Assembly: GCF_020166495.1 (NCBI RefSeq)
Contig: NZ_JAINZS010000002.1
Location: 1-64,000 of the forward strand
DNA from: Robertkochia aurantiaca
Lineage (GTDB): Bacteria; Bacteroidota; Bacteroidia; Flavobacteriales; Flavobacteriaceae
Direction of reading: 5' to 3'
DNA: 64,000 bases
Of the stretch, positions 56,544 through 64,000 are shown piece after piece (position 1 is the first letter of the stretch; each line of letters opens with the position of its first letter). The notes under the pieces are model-generated. The model worked only from the letters and a program-made list of their open reading frames with translations. It had not been told where the DNA came from and made no database searches. Both the position numbers and the translations under genes were made by a program.

Positions 56544-56642
56544 ATGAAAAGAATGATCAAATTTGCCGTCATCGTTTTCCTTGTGCTGGCCCTGGTACTC
56601 GGACTTTTTTATTTCTTCTTTATTTATGAACCCATGCGCTGA
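56544..56642 (+). CDS. Possible 32-residue single-span membrane protein
   Basis: ATG at 56544 to TGA at 56640-56642 encodes MKRMIKFAVIVFLVLALVLG and a further twelve residues ending YEPMR. A basic start, one hydrophobic helix and a short polar end are typical of small membrane proteins. No homologue is recalled. It lies between the LytTR gene and the DUF3179 gene, 124 bases before the latter. Confidence 0.4.
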   Translation: MKRMIKFAVIVFLVLALVLGLFYFFFIYEPMR

Positions 56643-56766
56643 TGGATCAGAAACTTATTCTTTCAAATTAAGACCGCACAAGATAGAAAGCGAAAAACAG
56701 TCTTTGCTTTTATCCGTCGTTTTATATTGATTAAATTGCTCTGTTGCATAAAAGCATGACCATGTA

Positions 56767-57723
56767 ATGAGATATCCTATTTTAATACCTGTCTTGTTTG
56801 TTTTTCTTTGGGCCTGTAAAGACACCCAACTGCCAAGCCCAAAGGAGACTGAATTTGATCCTGGTCCCATTCAGATCTTTGCCCAGTCGCGTCCCGGAGG
56901 TCCTGTTTTCGATTATGCCATGCCGGTAGACAGAGGCCTGGAAGATTTAAACCTGACCGAGGTTGAAAAATCCGATCTTGACGATTCTGAACTTGTTCTA
57001 GGTCTCCTTCAAAATTCAGAACCTGTGGCTATTCCCATCAATATGCTCACTGGGTTCGAAATTGCTAATCTTCAGCTGGACAGGCAACCGGTGGTAATTA
57101 CCTGGTGCCCGCTCGCTGGCAGTGCGCGTGCATTTTCCGCAGAAATAGACGGAGAAACCACTTTGTTTGATTTCGGAAGAGGACTTATCTACAACAATCT
57201 GCTCTTTGTAGACCGAAACAGCGGTTCGGTATGGAATCAATTATCCTGCAAAGCTGTGAAAGGTGAAAAGACGGGTACTTCCTTGCAACCATTACCGGGA
57301 ATACAGGCCACCTGGAAATTCTGGAGATCGAAATATCCAGGGACAAAGGTTCTCACGAATTTGAATCGTTCGCAGATTTCAGGGCAAAAGACACGAAACC
57401 AAAAACAATTCTATACCACCTGGATTCCCGGAAAGACCATTCCCACCCGAACCACCTCTCATGAAGCTGACCATCTCGGACTGGGAATAAATCTGAATGA
57501 AAAGGCAATCTTTTTCCCTTTGGATAGCTTATTTGAACATACAACACCTGTAGAGATCCGGATCGATACCACCTTGATTAGGATATTCTCAGATAAGGAA
57601 GGAATAACTGCCTGGGCAGAAGATAAAAATGGCAACTTACTTCCGGCTACCCTCGCCTATAATTGGGCCTGGGACAACTTTTACCCGGATACCGCTGTTT
57701 ACAAGGGGGAATTAGAGGATTAG
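56767..57723 (+). CDS. DUF3179 lipoprotein
   Basis: A 318-residue protein with a lipoprotein signal (LIPVLFVFLWACKD, Cys about residue 17). The DUF3179 pattern is VITWCPLAGSARAF near residue 113, FGRGLIYNNLLFVDRNSGSV and WNQLSCKAVKG near 155, then a TWKFWRSKYPGTKVL block near 185. The C-terminal part (KTIPTRTTSHEADHLGLGIN) is also typical. The single Cys in WCPL is usually a pair (CPLC) in this family; here the second is Ala. Function unknown; members occur in many environmental bacteria. Confidence 0.88.
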   Translation: MRYPILIPVLFVFLWACKDTQLPSPKETEFDPGPIQIFAQSRPGGPVFDYAMPVDRGLEDLNLTEVEKSDLDDSELVLGLLQNSEPVAIPINMLTGFEIANLQLDRQPVVITWCPLAGSARAFSAEIDGETTLFDFGRGLIYNNLLFVDRNSGSVWNQLSCKAVKGEKTGTSLQPLPGIQATWKFWRSKYPGTKVLTNLNRSQISGQKTRNQKQFYTTWIPGKTIPTRTTSHEADHLGLGINLNEKAIFFPLDSLFEHTTPVEIRIDTTLIRIFSDKEGITAWAEDKNGNLLPATLAYNWAWDNFYPDTAVYKGELED

Positions 57724-57891
57724 TTCTACCTAAACTGTAAATGAAAAAGGTTGTTATACAGCCTGGATCGTTTATTTCAATCCTGATAAATACCTGGAAG
57801 CTTGTGAAGTTTAAGATGAATTCTCACAAAGATTCTCACTCTGGTAGAGATCACCTCAACCGATCTGCTGATTTTACAGATCATGGGGTTC

Positions 57892-58710
57892 TTATCCGTT
57901 TGCCGTAAAACCCGGAAAACAAGTCATGCCTCCATCTACATAAAGAGTGGTACCGTTGACGTATTCAGATTCATCAGAAGCAAGCCATACGGCTGCACTG
58001 CCGATATCATCGGGAACCCCTATACGCTTATATGGAATTAATTTCAGAAGTTTTTCCAGTGATTCCGGGGTGTTCCAAGCTTCCCGGTTGATAGGAGTCT
58101 GTATTGCTCCAGGAGCGATACTGTTTACCCTGATTTTGTGAGGCGCATATTCCTGGCAAATACTTTCCATCAACATGACCAGTCCGCCCTTTGAAGCCGC
58201 ATAATTTGCATGCCCGGCCCAGGGTATGATCTGGTGTACCGAACTCATATGTATGATCTTTCCCAAAGACGTTGAAACATCAGGCCGCATGCCACGACGT
58301 AAAAATTCACGTATGGCTTCGCGTGCACATAAAAACTGGCCGGTAAGATTCACATCGATGACCCGCTGCCAGTCAGATAAACTCATGTCTGTTAAAGCAG
58401 CATCCCTTTGTATGCCCGAATTAGCAATACAAATATCGACCGTGCCGAATGTTTCTATGGTGGTTGAGAACATCTCAACTACATCTGCTTCATGGCTCAC
58501 ATCAGCCTGTATCGCAATGGCATCACCGCATAGGCTGTCTTTGCTGATCTGGTGAGCTACCTCTTCGGCGCTTTCTGCGTTAGAATGATAGTTTACAACC
58601 ACATTGGCACCGTCTCTGCCAATTGCCAGGGCCACTGCCTTTCCTATACCCGAACTGCCTCCCGTGACGATACAGGTTTGTCCTTCGAGTCGTTTATTGG
58701 GTTTCTGCAT
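57892..58710 (-). CDS. Short-chain dehydrogenase/reductase, glucose-1-dehydrogenase-like
   Basis: A 272-residue classical SDR. The cofactor motif TGGSSGIGKAVALAIG is near residue 17, IANSGIQRDA (NAG-like) near 95, the catalytic Ser in HMSSVHQI near 150, and YAASKGG (YxxxK) near 165. The C-terminus VNGTTLYVDGGMTCFPGF matches glucose/sugar dehydrogenase-like members. The frame reaches 58734 by a TTG, but the Met at 58710 gives the normal start. NAD(P) use and substrate are open. Confidence 0.92.
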   Translation of the reverse strand: MQKPNKRLEGQTCIVTGGSSGIGKAVALAIGRDGANVVVNYHSNAESAEEVAHQISKDSLCGDAIAIQADVSHEADVVEMFSTTIETFGTVDICIANSGIQRDAALTDMSLSDWQRVIDVNLTGQFLCAREAIREFLRRGMRPDVSTSLGKIIHMSSVHQIIPWAGHANYAASKGGLVMLMESICQEYAPHKIRVNSIAPGAIQTPINREAWNTPESLEKLLKLIPYKRIGVPDDIGSAAVWLASDESEYVNGTTLYVDGGMTCFPGFTANG

Positions 58711-58819
58711 AAAGAAAAATTTGGTGCAGGCCAATCGGTAAGAAGAAGCTTTGTTAAAGATACGTATTCATATGGCAGAAGGAAAAACCGGGAAAATATT
58801 TCTGACAAGGATTATAAAA

Positions 58820-59227
58820 TCAAGACATTTTCTGCGGATCCATATAAAGCATGCTCCATCGGTGACCGTCGGGATCGGTGAATCCCATTACATACATCCA
58901 ACCATCAACCTCAGAAGGTTCTGCGAAGACCTCACCGCCCGCCTCAATTACGGTTTGAGCCATGATGTCTACCTCTTCCCTGCTCTGGGCATCAAGGTTC
59001 AGCAACATTTCGTTCCCCGAGGCTGTGTCGGTAACATCATTGCCTGTAAAACGGGTAAAGGCTTCTTCAGGAAATACCATTACCACGAAATTTGAATCGC
59101 CCAACAAAAAGCTTCCGAGGTGATCGGCACCACGATGCATGGGGTTTTCACGGAAACCGATTTCACGGTAAAATCTTTTGGTTAGCTGCAAGTTTTTTGA
59201 AGGAAGGTTAAGCCATACAGTTTTCAT
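58820..59227 (-). CDS. VOC-family (glyoxalase/extradiol fold) protein
   Basis: A 135-residue protein with two beta-alpha-beta-beta-beta repeats. It has WLNLPSKNLQLTKRFYREIGF at the start, SFLLGDSNFVVMVFPEEAF in the first half, and VFAEPSEVDGWMYVMGFTDPDGHRWSMLYMD at the end. The YVMGFTDPDGH motif with His and the terminal acidic residues may bind a metal. Relatives are often labelled glyoxalase or extradiol dioxygenase without evidence. The start at 59227 gives a canonical N-terminus; an upstream open frame reaches 59266. Confidence 0.88.
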   Translation of the reverse strand: MKTVWLNLPSKNLQLTKRFYREIGFRENPMHRGADHLGSFLLGDSNFVVMVFPEEAFTRFTGNDVTDTASGNEMLLNLDAQSREEVDIMAQTVIEAGGEVFAEPSEVDGWMYVMGFTDPDGHRWSMLYMDPQKMS

Positions 59228-60043
59228 GATAAGAGATTTTAGGGCAGCAGAAGATTTGAGGTACAACTGCTTATGTTCATAAATATAATCGAGAAAATTG
59301 AAAACAGAGCTTTAAATTCGATGTAATGTACAGACGATCGTAACCCGAGAACTTTACAATGGAGCTTTTGCCTGTAAAAATATGTTGTTGTAACAAATCA
59401 GGTTGAATCAGATCTTTTATCCAAATGGACCTTTTTAAAACCAATTATTTCAAGGTTGCTGTCTTTTCTGATTCCTGCTTCCTTCATCCGGAATAAGGTC
59501 AAACATCCCTTACTATAAGGCTCCCGGGAATCATACCGTTCAGGAAGGTATATGCAGGTCGATGATAATACCAATACCCTGTTTGACAGAAATGCTGATT
59601 TTGTCTAATGCTGCTTTGTTTTGAGCTTTAAGACTTGTTTAATTTCCTTGCGGTATACATATGAATAAAATATTACCTGCAGCACTGAAGTAACAATGAA
59701 AAATCTGCTGATTCGTTTTTTGGTTTTCTTTTTCATGTGTCTGTTTTTAAATCAAATGCGCTCAACTCTCAGATCAGGAAAAGACTCAGACGGTAAATTT
59801 GAAGCAAACAAGAGTAAAGTCAAAACGACAGATAAATGACTGAATATCTACAAGTTAACCATATATTATAATACACTCCATATTTTAACCAATTTTAATG
59901 CTTAATTAATCCCTGCTTTTCAATCGTAGAAAGCCTTTATTAATGAACTAGAATTACGGTCAATTGTGTTCAATTGAAGATAAAATTTCACGGGAAAGTC
60001 AGACTTATTTTCCAAAAAGTGTACAGCCCGTCGAAATGCTTCC
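59228..60043. other. Gap between the VOC gene and the lipoprotein gene
   Basis: In this 816-base gap I see no RNA gene and no clear promoter. The one candidate gene is a short open frame at 59696, listed separately. A ten-codon frame (59661-59693) ends two bases before it. A short minus-strand frame near 59560-59645 looks protein-like but lacks a start. Confidence 0.5.
59696..59839 (+). CDS. Possible 47-residue membrane-anchored peptide
   Basis: ATG 59696 to TGA 59837-59839. The first 20 residues (MKNLLIRFLVFFFMCLFLNQ) form a basic start and one hydrophobic helix; the rest is charged (Lys, Asp, Ser). A ten-codon frame (59661-59693) ends two bases before it, as a leader peptide might. No homologue is recalled. 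Confidence 0.35.
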   Translation: MKNLLIRFLVFFFMCLFLNQMRSTLRSGKDSDGKFEANKSKVKTTDK

Positions 60044-61204
60044 TTATGGCTGTGCTCTTTTTCCGGAACGTTTACCCAAAAGATATCCGAGGTAAAAGGG
60101 TAAACCGAGTAGTATGATCAGTAAAATCACGAGGAAGAACAGCAGCGTCTTTATCATCCCGTGAAGTTCATCCATGGCATTCTTAACCCCGTTATCAGCG
60201 ATTACTTTAGCTTCCCGGCTGAAAGCAATACGTTCCCGTTTAATGATGGTGTCCAGAGCAATTCTTTCTCTGAGTATCATTCTGTCGAGAGCATCCATTT
60301 CGTGGGAAAGAGTAGCCATACTTCGGTCCATTCCGGTATTCAGATCAGCGATAACAGGATATACCGAACGACGGAAATCTGCAATAGCTTCGGAAAGGAT
60401 TTCCGGAGAATTAACAGCTACATCGGCCAGTCTTTCCAGTTCGTATTCGACTGCTGCCAGGCGTGACTCCAGCGGAACAGAGTCCAGTCCCTCTTCTTTT
60501 AAGAACAGGGAAGTCTGCCAGGCCAATCTTTTCCCTGCAACATCTGCACCGAAATCGAAGCGGTTTGTGGCGTCGGCCACAACTTCAGACAGGGTTCCCA
60601 CAGTTCTTACAGCTGTGCTATCTTCAAGATTCCTGAACGAAATATAGGCGTCACGAATGGGCGAATGCTGTAAACCATCTGTAAATTTCAACTTATGCTC
60701 TGTGGCGTACGATTCAACAAAATCTTTGTAGCTTAAAAATTCCTTTTTATTCAATACACTGGCTGCAATATTTTCGACACGCTCCGCATTTGTTCGAACA
60801 GCTGAACGGGCAATCTGAGTATAGGAACCAAAAAGCGAATCGGCCTCAGGTTGTTCAAAATAGTGCTGCATCTCGAGCATATAAGACCAGGTATCTACCA
60901 GTGCCACCCGTGGTAAGGTTTGAAAACTGGTAGCCGAAAGCTCAGAAGCAGTGTGGATTTTCCATCTCAGTGCCCGCTTTTGGATCTCATTAAACCCCTC
61001 GGCCTCCTTTATAATGCTGTCGGCCGCTGTTTCAGTGCGCTCTAGGCTTTCTTCGGCAAAAGCCTGTATCAGCAGGCGGGTGTTGAGATCATTGACAGAA
61101 AGAGGTTCCTGCTCACTTTCGATCCTTACCAGGGAACAGGATCCGGCCAGTAAGGATAAAAAAACGGGAAAAATCAGAATCCGGAATCTTATAACAGGTA
61201 TCAT
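60044..61204 (-). CDS. Unrecognised helical lipoprotein with C-terminal membrane span
   Basis: A 386-residue protein. A lipobox LLAGSC sits at about residues 19-24. A long helical domain follows, rich in Ala, Glu, Leu and Arg (about 60-345), with coiled-coil character near the end (MDRSMATLSHEMDALDR, ERIALDTIIKRERIAF). One hydrophobic span lies at about 350-375, followed by a basic tail (GKRSGKRAQP). Two possible membrane attachments would place the helices in the periplasm between membranes, or both in the inner membrane. I do not recognise the family. Confidence 0.75.
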   Translation of the reverse strand: MIPVIRFRILIFPVFLSLLAGSCSLVRIESEQEPLSVNDLNTRLLIQAFAEESLERTETAADSIIKEAEGFNEIQKRALRWKIHTASELSATSFQTLPRVALVDTWSYMLEMQHYFEQPEADSLFGSYTQIARSAVRTNAERVENIAASVLNKKEFLSYKDFVESYATEHKLKFTDGLQHSPIRDAYISFRNLEDSTAVRTVGTLSEVVADATNRFDFGADVAGKRLAWQTSLFLKEEGLDSVPLESRLAAVEYELERLADVAVNSPEILSEAIADFRRSVYPVIADLNTGMDRSMATLSHEMDALDRMILRERIALDTIIKRERIAFSREAKVIADNGVKNAMDELHGMIKTLLFFLVILLIILLGLPFYLGYLLGKRSGKRAQP

Positions 61205-61606
61205 ACTTTATAAAAGGAAATAATCATTTTTTCTAAAGGCACTCACCCTCAACATTCTGTAAATCATAGCGGTAAAATCGGGCGTCGCAATTGTGACAGC
61301 GATTATCAGAAATATACAAAAGCCTGCTTTTTAATGATTAAAATCTACGATTGAAAAGGCTAATTACACGTTAAATAGTAAGATCTCCCTTGATCTTCAA
61401 AAATTAATATTCAGTTTATGCGACCCTTTGAACGAAATCAGAACAGGAATTATTCCATCCCTACTAAATACTCCTCCATGACAGTATTGGGAAAAGTGGA
61501 ATAAAACCCATTCATTATCCTTTTATGGAATCTCAAATATAAATTACTAATAATCAGTTAGTTCTGTTTTATCAGTATATTTAAGAACAGATAAATCCGG
61601 AACAAT
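61205..61606. other. Divergent gap between lipoprotein and DUF5996 genes
   Basis: This 402-base stretch is AT-rich. TATATTTA at 61576-61583 matches seven of eight positions of the -7 element for the plus-strand gene, with no TTG partner. It sits between GTTCT (61561-61565) and AGAAC (61584-61588), a loose inverted repeat. Nothing else is recognised. Confidence 0.3.
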
Positions 61607-62539
61607 ATGGCACCTTTCTCCGCGTCCTTTCCTGCCCTGCCCATAGACGAATGGGAACCTACAAAAGAAACACTACACCGGTATTTACAGATCGTAGGTA
61701 AGATCAGGCTTGCCCTGATGCCACGAAAGAATCACTGGTGGTATATTACGCTTTATGTCAACAGCAGAGGGATCTGTACCGGCCCTATCCCCTATAACGA
61801 TTTTGTTTTTGAGATTCAGCTCAATTTTATACAACATCAAGTCGAAATATTCAGCAGTAATGGAAATCAGAGTAGTTTCAGCCTTGAAGATGGTTTAAGT
61901 GTAGGCAACTTTTACAGCAATATCATGAAGGGGCTCAGTGATACAGGCGTCATGGTTTCAATCAAGAATATACCTTATGACCTGGCTGATACTATTCCTT
62001 TTGATAAAGATTCGCAACATAACAATTACCAGAAAGAATATGTAACCCGGTTCTGGCAGATATTGATTCAGGTAGATCAGGTTTTCAAAGAATTCAGCGG
62101 CCGTTCGTACAGCAAGACTTGTCCGGTTCACCTGTACTGGCACCATATGGATCTGGCTGTAACCCGGTTCTCCGGAGAAAAAGGACCTCAAATGTCTGAA
62201 GGCAGCATCGCTGATCTCGATGCTTATTCTCATGAGGTTATAAGCTTTGGCTTTTGGGCCGGGGATAAAGATGTAAGAGCGCCCGCGTTTTATTCTTATA
62301 CCTATCCTTCCCCTGAAGGACTGGAACAGGAACCATTAAAGCCTGCAGAAGCAATATGGATAGAGAACAACGGAACCCCCATGGCTTTACTGATGTATGA
62401 TGATATCAGGCAGAAAGAAAACCCTAAGCAATTATTGTTAGAATTTCTGGAAAGCTCTTATCAGGCCGGTGCTAAAAGGGCAGGATGGGATGCAGAGCTA
62501 TTGCGGGTACCGGAGCTGGATGAACTGAAAAAGGAGTAG
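61607..62539 (+). CDS. DUF5996-family protein
   Basis: A 310-residue soluble protein. Features are LPIDEWEPTKETLHRYLQIVGKIR at the start, NHWWYITLYVNSRGICTGPIPY near 45, and TCPVHLYWHHMDLAVTRFSG near 180. SFGFWAGD and APAFYSYTYPSPEGLEQEPL follow, and the end is YQAGAKRAGWDAELL. These match the DUF5996 pattern as I recall it. His and Trp clusters suggest a metal or aromatic ligand pocket, but no function is known. It is the last clear chromosomal gene before the repeat array. Confidence 0.85.
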   Translation: MAPFSASFPALPIDEWEPTKETLHRYLQIVGKIRLALMPRKNHWWYITLYVNSRGICTGPIPYNDFVFEIQLNFIQHQVEIFSSNGNQSSFSLEDGLSVGNFYSNIMKGLSDTGVMVSIKNIPYDLADTIPFDKDSQHNNYQKEYVTRFWQILIQVDQVFKEFSGRSYSKTCPVHLYWHHMDLAVTRFSGEKGPQMSEGSIADLDAYSHEVISFGFWAGDKDVRAPAFYSYTYPSPEGLEQEPLKPAEAIWIENNGTPMALLMYDDIRQKENPKQLLLEFLESSYQAGAKRAGWDAELLRVPELDELKKE

Positions 62540-62581
62540 ACACTTCATTCATGCAGAGATCTTCATCAATGAGGACCTAAC

Positions 62582-63236
62582 GATTACTTCGTGATCCTGT
62601 AACAACCACTCCTGAAAATAAAAACCATCCCCGCTGGCGCGGTGATCGCTTTTTTATTCCCCATTCACTAACAGGACCGAGCGTATTAAAAAAGGTCCGG
62701 TGGACCTTTTTAGCGTAGGGGCCAGCCGGCGGGGCGGGCAAACGACGCTCTGGGGTGAACAGGATTACTGCGTGATCATGTAACAGCCACTCCTGAAAAT
62801 AAAAACCATCCCCGCTGGCGCGGCGATCGCTTTTTTTATTCCCTTTCGCTTTCAAAAGCAAGTGCAGGATTACTGCGTGATCCTGTAACAACCCCTCCTG
62901 AAAATAAAAACCATCACCGCTGGCGCGGTGATCGCTTTTTTTATTCCCCATTCACTTACAGGACCGAGCGTATTAAAAAAGGTCCGGTGGACTTTTTTAG
63001 CGTAGGGGCCAGCCGGCAGGCCATGCAAACGACGCTCTGGGGTGAACAGGATTACTTCGTGATCCTGTAACAGCCACTCCTGAAAATAAAAACCATCCCC
63101 GCTGGCGCGGCGATCGCTTTTTTTATTCCCTTTCGCTTTCAAAAGCAAGTGCAGGATTACTGCGTGATCCTGTAACAACCCCTCCTGAAAATAAAAACCA
63201 TCACCGCTGGCGCGGTGATCGCTTTTTTTATTCCCC
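62582..63236. repeat. Array of hairpin-rich repeats with 287-bp higher-order period
   Basis: Module A (about 81 bp, starting GATTAC) occurs five times, at 62582, 62763, 62868, 63050 and 63155. The spaces alternate between a long one (B, about 100 bp: 62662-62762 and 62950-63049) and a short one (C, about 24 bp: 62844-62867 and 63131-63154), giving the order A-B-A-C-A-B-A-C-A. Each A holds the hairpin ATCACCGC-TGGC-GCGGTGAT or a one-mismatch variant, followed by CGC and a T-run, and on the other strand by GGTTTTTATTTT. B holds AAAAAAGGTCC-GGT-GGACC plus T-run. C holds GCTTT-CA-AAAGC. No coding role: the period is not a multiple of three. Confidence 0.9.
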
Positions 63237-63273
63237 TTCGCTTTCAAAAGCAAGCTTTTGACACTCTGGGGAA

Positions 63274-63306
63274 TAAAAAAACCGCATCATTGCTGATGCG
63301 GTTTTT
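63274..63306 (-). terminator. Terminator of the original tRNA-Arg gene
   Basis: AAAACCGCATCA with TGATGCGGTTTT around TTGC, flanked by A- and T-runs. It lies just past the 3' end of the tRNA fragment in the tRNA's own direction. Confidence 0.8.
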
Positions 63307-63314
63307 GCTTTAAG

Positions 63315-63357
63315 TGATCGCGACAGGATTCGAACCTGTGACCGTCTGCTTAGAAGG
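63315..63357 (-). other. 3' half of a tRNA-Arg(TCT) gene: attachment-site scar
   Basis: On the minus strand the sequence gives an anticodon loop CTTCTAA (anticodon TCT, 63356-63350), the anticodon 3' strand GCAGA, variable loop CGGTC, a full T arm ACAGG-TTCGAAT-CCTGT, the acceptor 3' strand CGCGATC and discriminator A (63315). No CCA is encoded. The 5' half is missing: upstream of the loop the DNA reads TTAAC instead of TCTGC, and no acceptor or D arm follows. Loss of similarity exactly at the anticodon loop is the usual result of tyrosine-recombinase insertion in a tRNA gene. Confidence 0.85.
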
Positions 63358-63448
63358 TTAAATATCACTGCTCTATTTTAAAGACTAACAAAGTTTCAAG
63401 TAATTTATTTGCAATATATTTACAATAATATACCACAAAACAAGAAAA
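63358..63448. other. AT-rich end of the integrated element
   Basis: Ninety-one bases of AT-rich DNA between the tRNA break and the first cargo gene. TATATTTA (63414-63421) is a weak -7 candidate. Recombinase arm sites could lie here, but I see no clear repeat pair. Confidence 0.4.
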
Positions 63449-64000
63449 ATGAGAGGTGGATTTAAGTTTGTAGATATATTCGATAAGGAATTTTTAGAAG
63501 ATTACCCTTTATATAAAAAGTATGATATCACTTTAGAAGATATACCCAAAATGCTTCTTTGGAATCAAGTTTCTATCAACGAATATTGTAATCATTGTAA
63601 AACTAATGAAACCTTCAATTTAAAAGCAAATTATGATCAAATGCTCCCTTCTTTCATGAAAGGATCATCTCAATCAAGCATTCTAAATTTCACCTTGTAT
63701 TTCAAGTGTCAATCTTGCCACCAATTCGAAAGGATTTATTCAATTCACCTCGATGAAGAAAATAAAATTATGTTTAAGACAGGTCAGTATCCTCAATGGG
63801 AGGTTGAATCGAACAAAAAGCTGAAAAAAACATTGGGTAAACATTATAGCAATTACAACAAGGGTTTAATATGTGAGGCTAACTCTTATGGGATTGGAGC
63901 ATATGCATATTATAGAAGAATCATCGAAGAAATTATCGTAGAATTAATCGAAAAGATTGAAGAGATGATCGATGATGATGAAGATAAACAAGTTTATCAT
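63449..64000 (+). CDS. Cargo protein with two CxxC motifs, 5' part
   Basis: ATG at 63449 opens a frame that runs out of the window (184 codons seen). It starts MRGGFKFVDIFDKEFLEDYP. Two CxxC pairs, NEYCNHCKTNE near residue 48 and LYFKCQSCHQFE near residue 88, could form a zinc ribbon. A helical stretch ANSYGIGAYAYYRRIIEEII near residue 150 resembles the C-terminal helices of DUF4145-like proteins, though this is uncertain. The DNA is AT-rich compared with the chromosomal genes to the left. As the first gene inside the inferred element, it is accessory cargo. Confidence 0.7.
   Translation, partial: MRGGFKFVDIFDKEFLEDYPLYKKYDITLEDIPKMLLWNQVSINEYCNHCKTNETFNLKANYDQMLPSFMKGSSQSSILNFTLYFKCQSCHQFERIYSIHLDEENKIMFKTGQYPQWEVESNKKLKKTLGKHYSNYNKGLICEANSYGIGAYAYYRRIIEEIIVELIEKIEEMIDDDEDKQVYH

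Noticed and set aside
59560-59645. Minus-strand frame encoding about thirty protein-like residues (AALDKISISVKQG)
   Set aside because: It has no start codon, is bounded by stops on both sides and cannot be tied to a family; it may be a gene remnant, but this is not supportable.
62823-62832. GCGATCGC octamer like the cyanobacterial HIP1 element
   Set aside because: It occurs only in two copies of module A as part of the hairpin foot; the other copies have GTGATCGC, so it is not an independent signal.
62582-63236. CRISPR array
   Set aside because: Repeats are about 81 bp with only two recurrent spacer types of unequal length, and there are no cas genes.
62577-63253. Two minus-strand open frames of 124 and 127 codons across the repeat array
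   Set aside because: They translate repeated DNA in shifting frames; the 287-bp period is not a multiple of three and hairpins dominate, so they are not treated as genes.
63358-63374. AGAGCA on the minus strand near 63369-63374, resembling the end of a D arm
   Set aside because: The sequence around it cannot form a D arm, acceptor or anticodon stem, so an intact tRNA is excluded; a chance match is likely.

Overview
The window looks like a chromosome segment of a marine-type flavobacterium (phylum Bacteroidota, family Flavobacteriaceae or close). This is inferred from several signs: a very large secreted protein ending in a type IX secretion (T9SS) sorting domain, a BshA-type bacillithiol glycosyltransferase, an LptD/TamB/MCE/amidase envelope gene set of flavobacterial type, a PG_1098-like methyltransferase, and promoter elements of the Bacteroidota form (TTTG or TTG, about 20 bases, TAnnTTTG). 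No database search was possible. All family names come from motifs read in the translated sequence.

Layout. 1-10483 is a surface-polysaccharide locus. A minus-strand group (ATP-grasp protein, O-antigen ligase/polymerase, GT4) diverges from a plus-strand group (two GT4s, initiating phosphosugar transferase, GT2, NeuD/PglD-like acetyltransferase, acyl carrier protein, acyl-activating enzyme). The plus group can start a lipid-linked glycan, extend it and probably decorate it with an activated acid. 10729-20967 is one 3412-residue exported protein with a beta-propeller-like region, six malectin-like domains, seven PKD domains, a Kelch propeller and a T9SS tail. 21157-27082 holds three paralogous OmpA-family porins, interrupted by an AT-rich GT4/GT2 pair.

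27272-36801 is a minus-strand envelope and redox block: bshA, a GH3-beta-lactamase fusion, a conserved hypothetical protein, two iron-sulfur proteins flanking a small HAD protein, an MCE protein and a SPOR-tailed amidase. LptD is divergent from it. 39654-47737 holds RidA, a BadF-type sugar kinase, gap, pfkA and a TamB-like protein. 47828-53089 is a plus-strand housekeeping run: tsaD, rsmE, a DUF4159 protein, a SpoU methyltransferase, an AI-2E transporter and a THUMP-like methyltransferase. 53285-62539 carries a VanX-like dipeptidase, an acyltransferase with a LytTR regulator, a DUF3179 lipoprotein, an SDR, a VOC protein, an unrecognised lipoprotein and a DUF5996 protein.

The most unusual parts are non-coding. 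At 54152-54287 a putative promoter, a compact RNA resembling the thiamin (TPP) riboswitch in its first half, and a strong terminator form a unit with no gene behind it. At 62582-63236 there is a 287-bp-period array of hairpin-rich repeats. Just beyond it, 63315-63357 is the 3' half of a tRNA-Arg(TCT) gene, cut at the anticodon loop. This is the expected scar of an integrated element whose AT-rich cargo begins at about 63358 and continues out of the window, starting with an incomplete two-CxxC protein.
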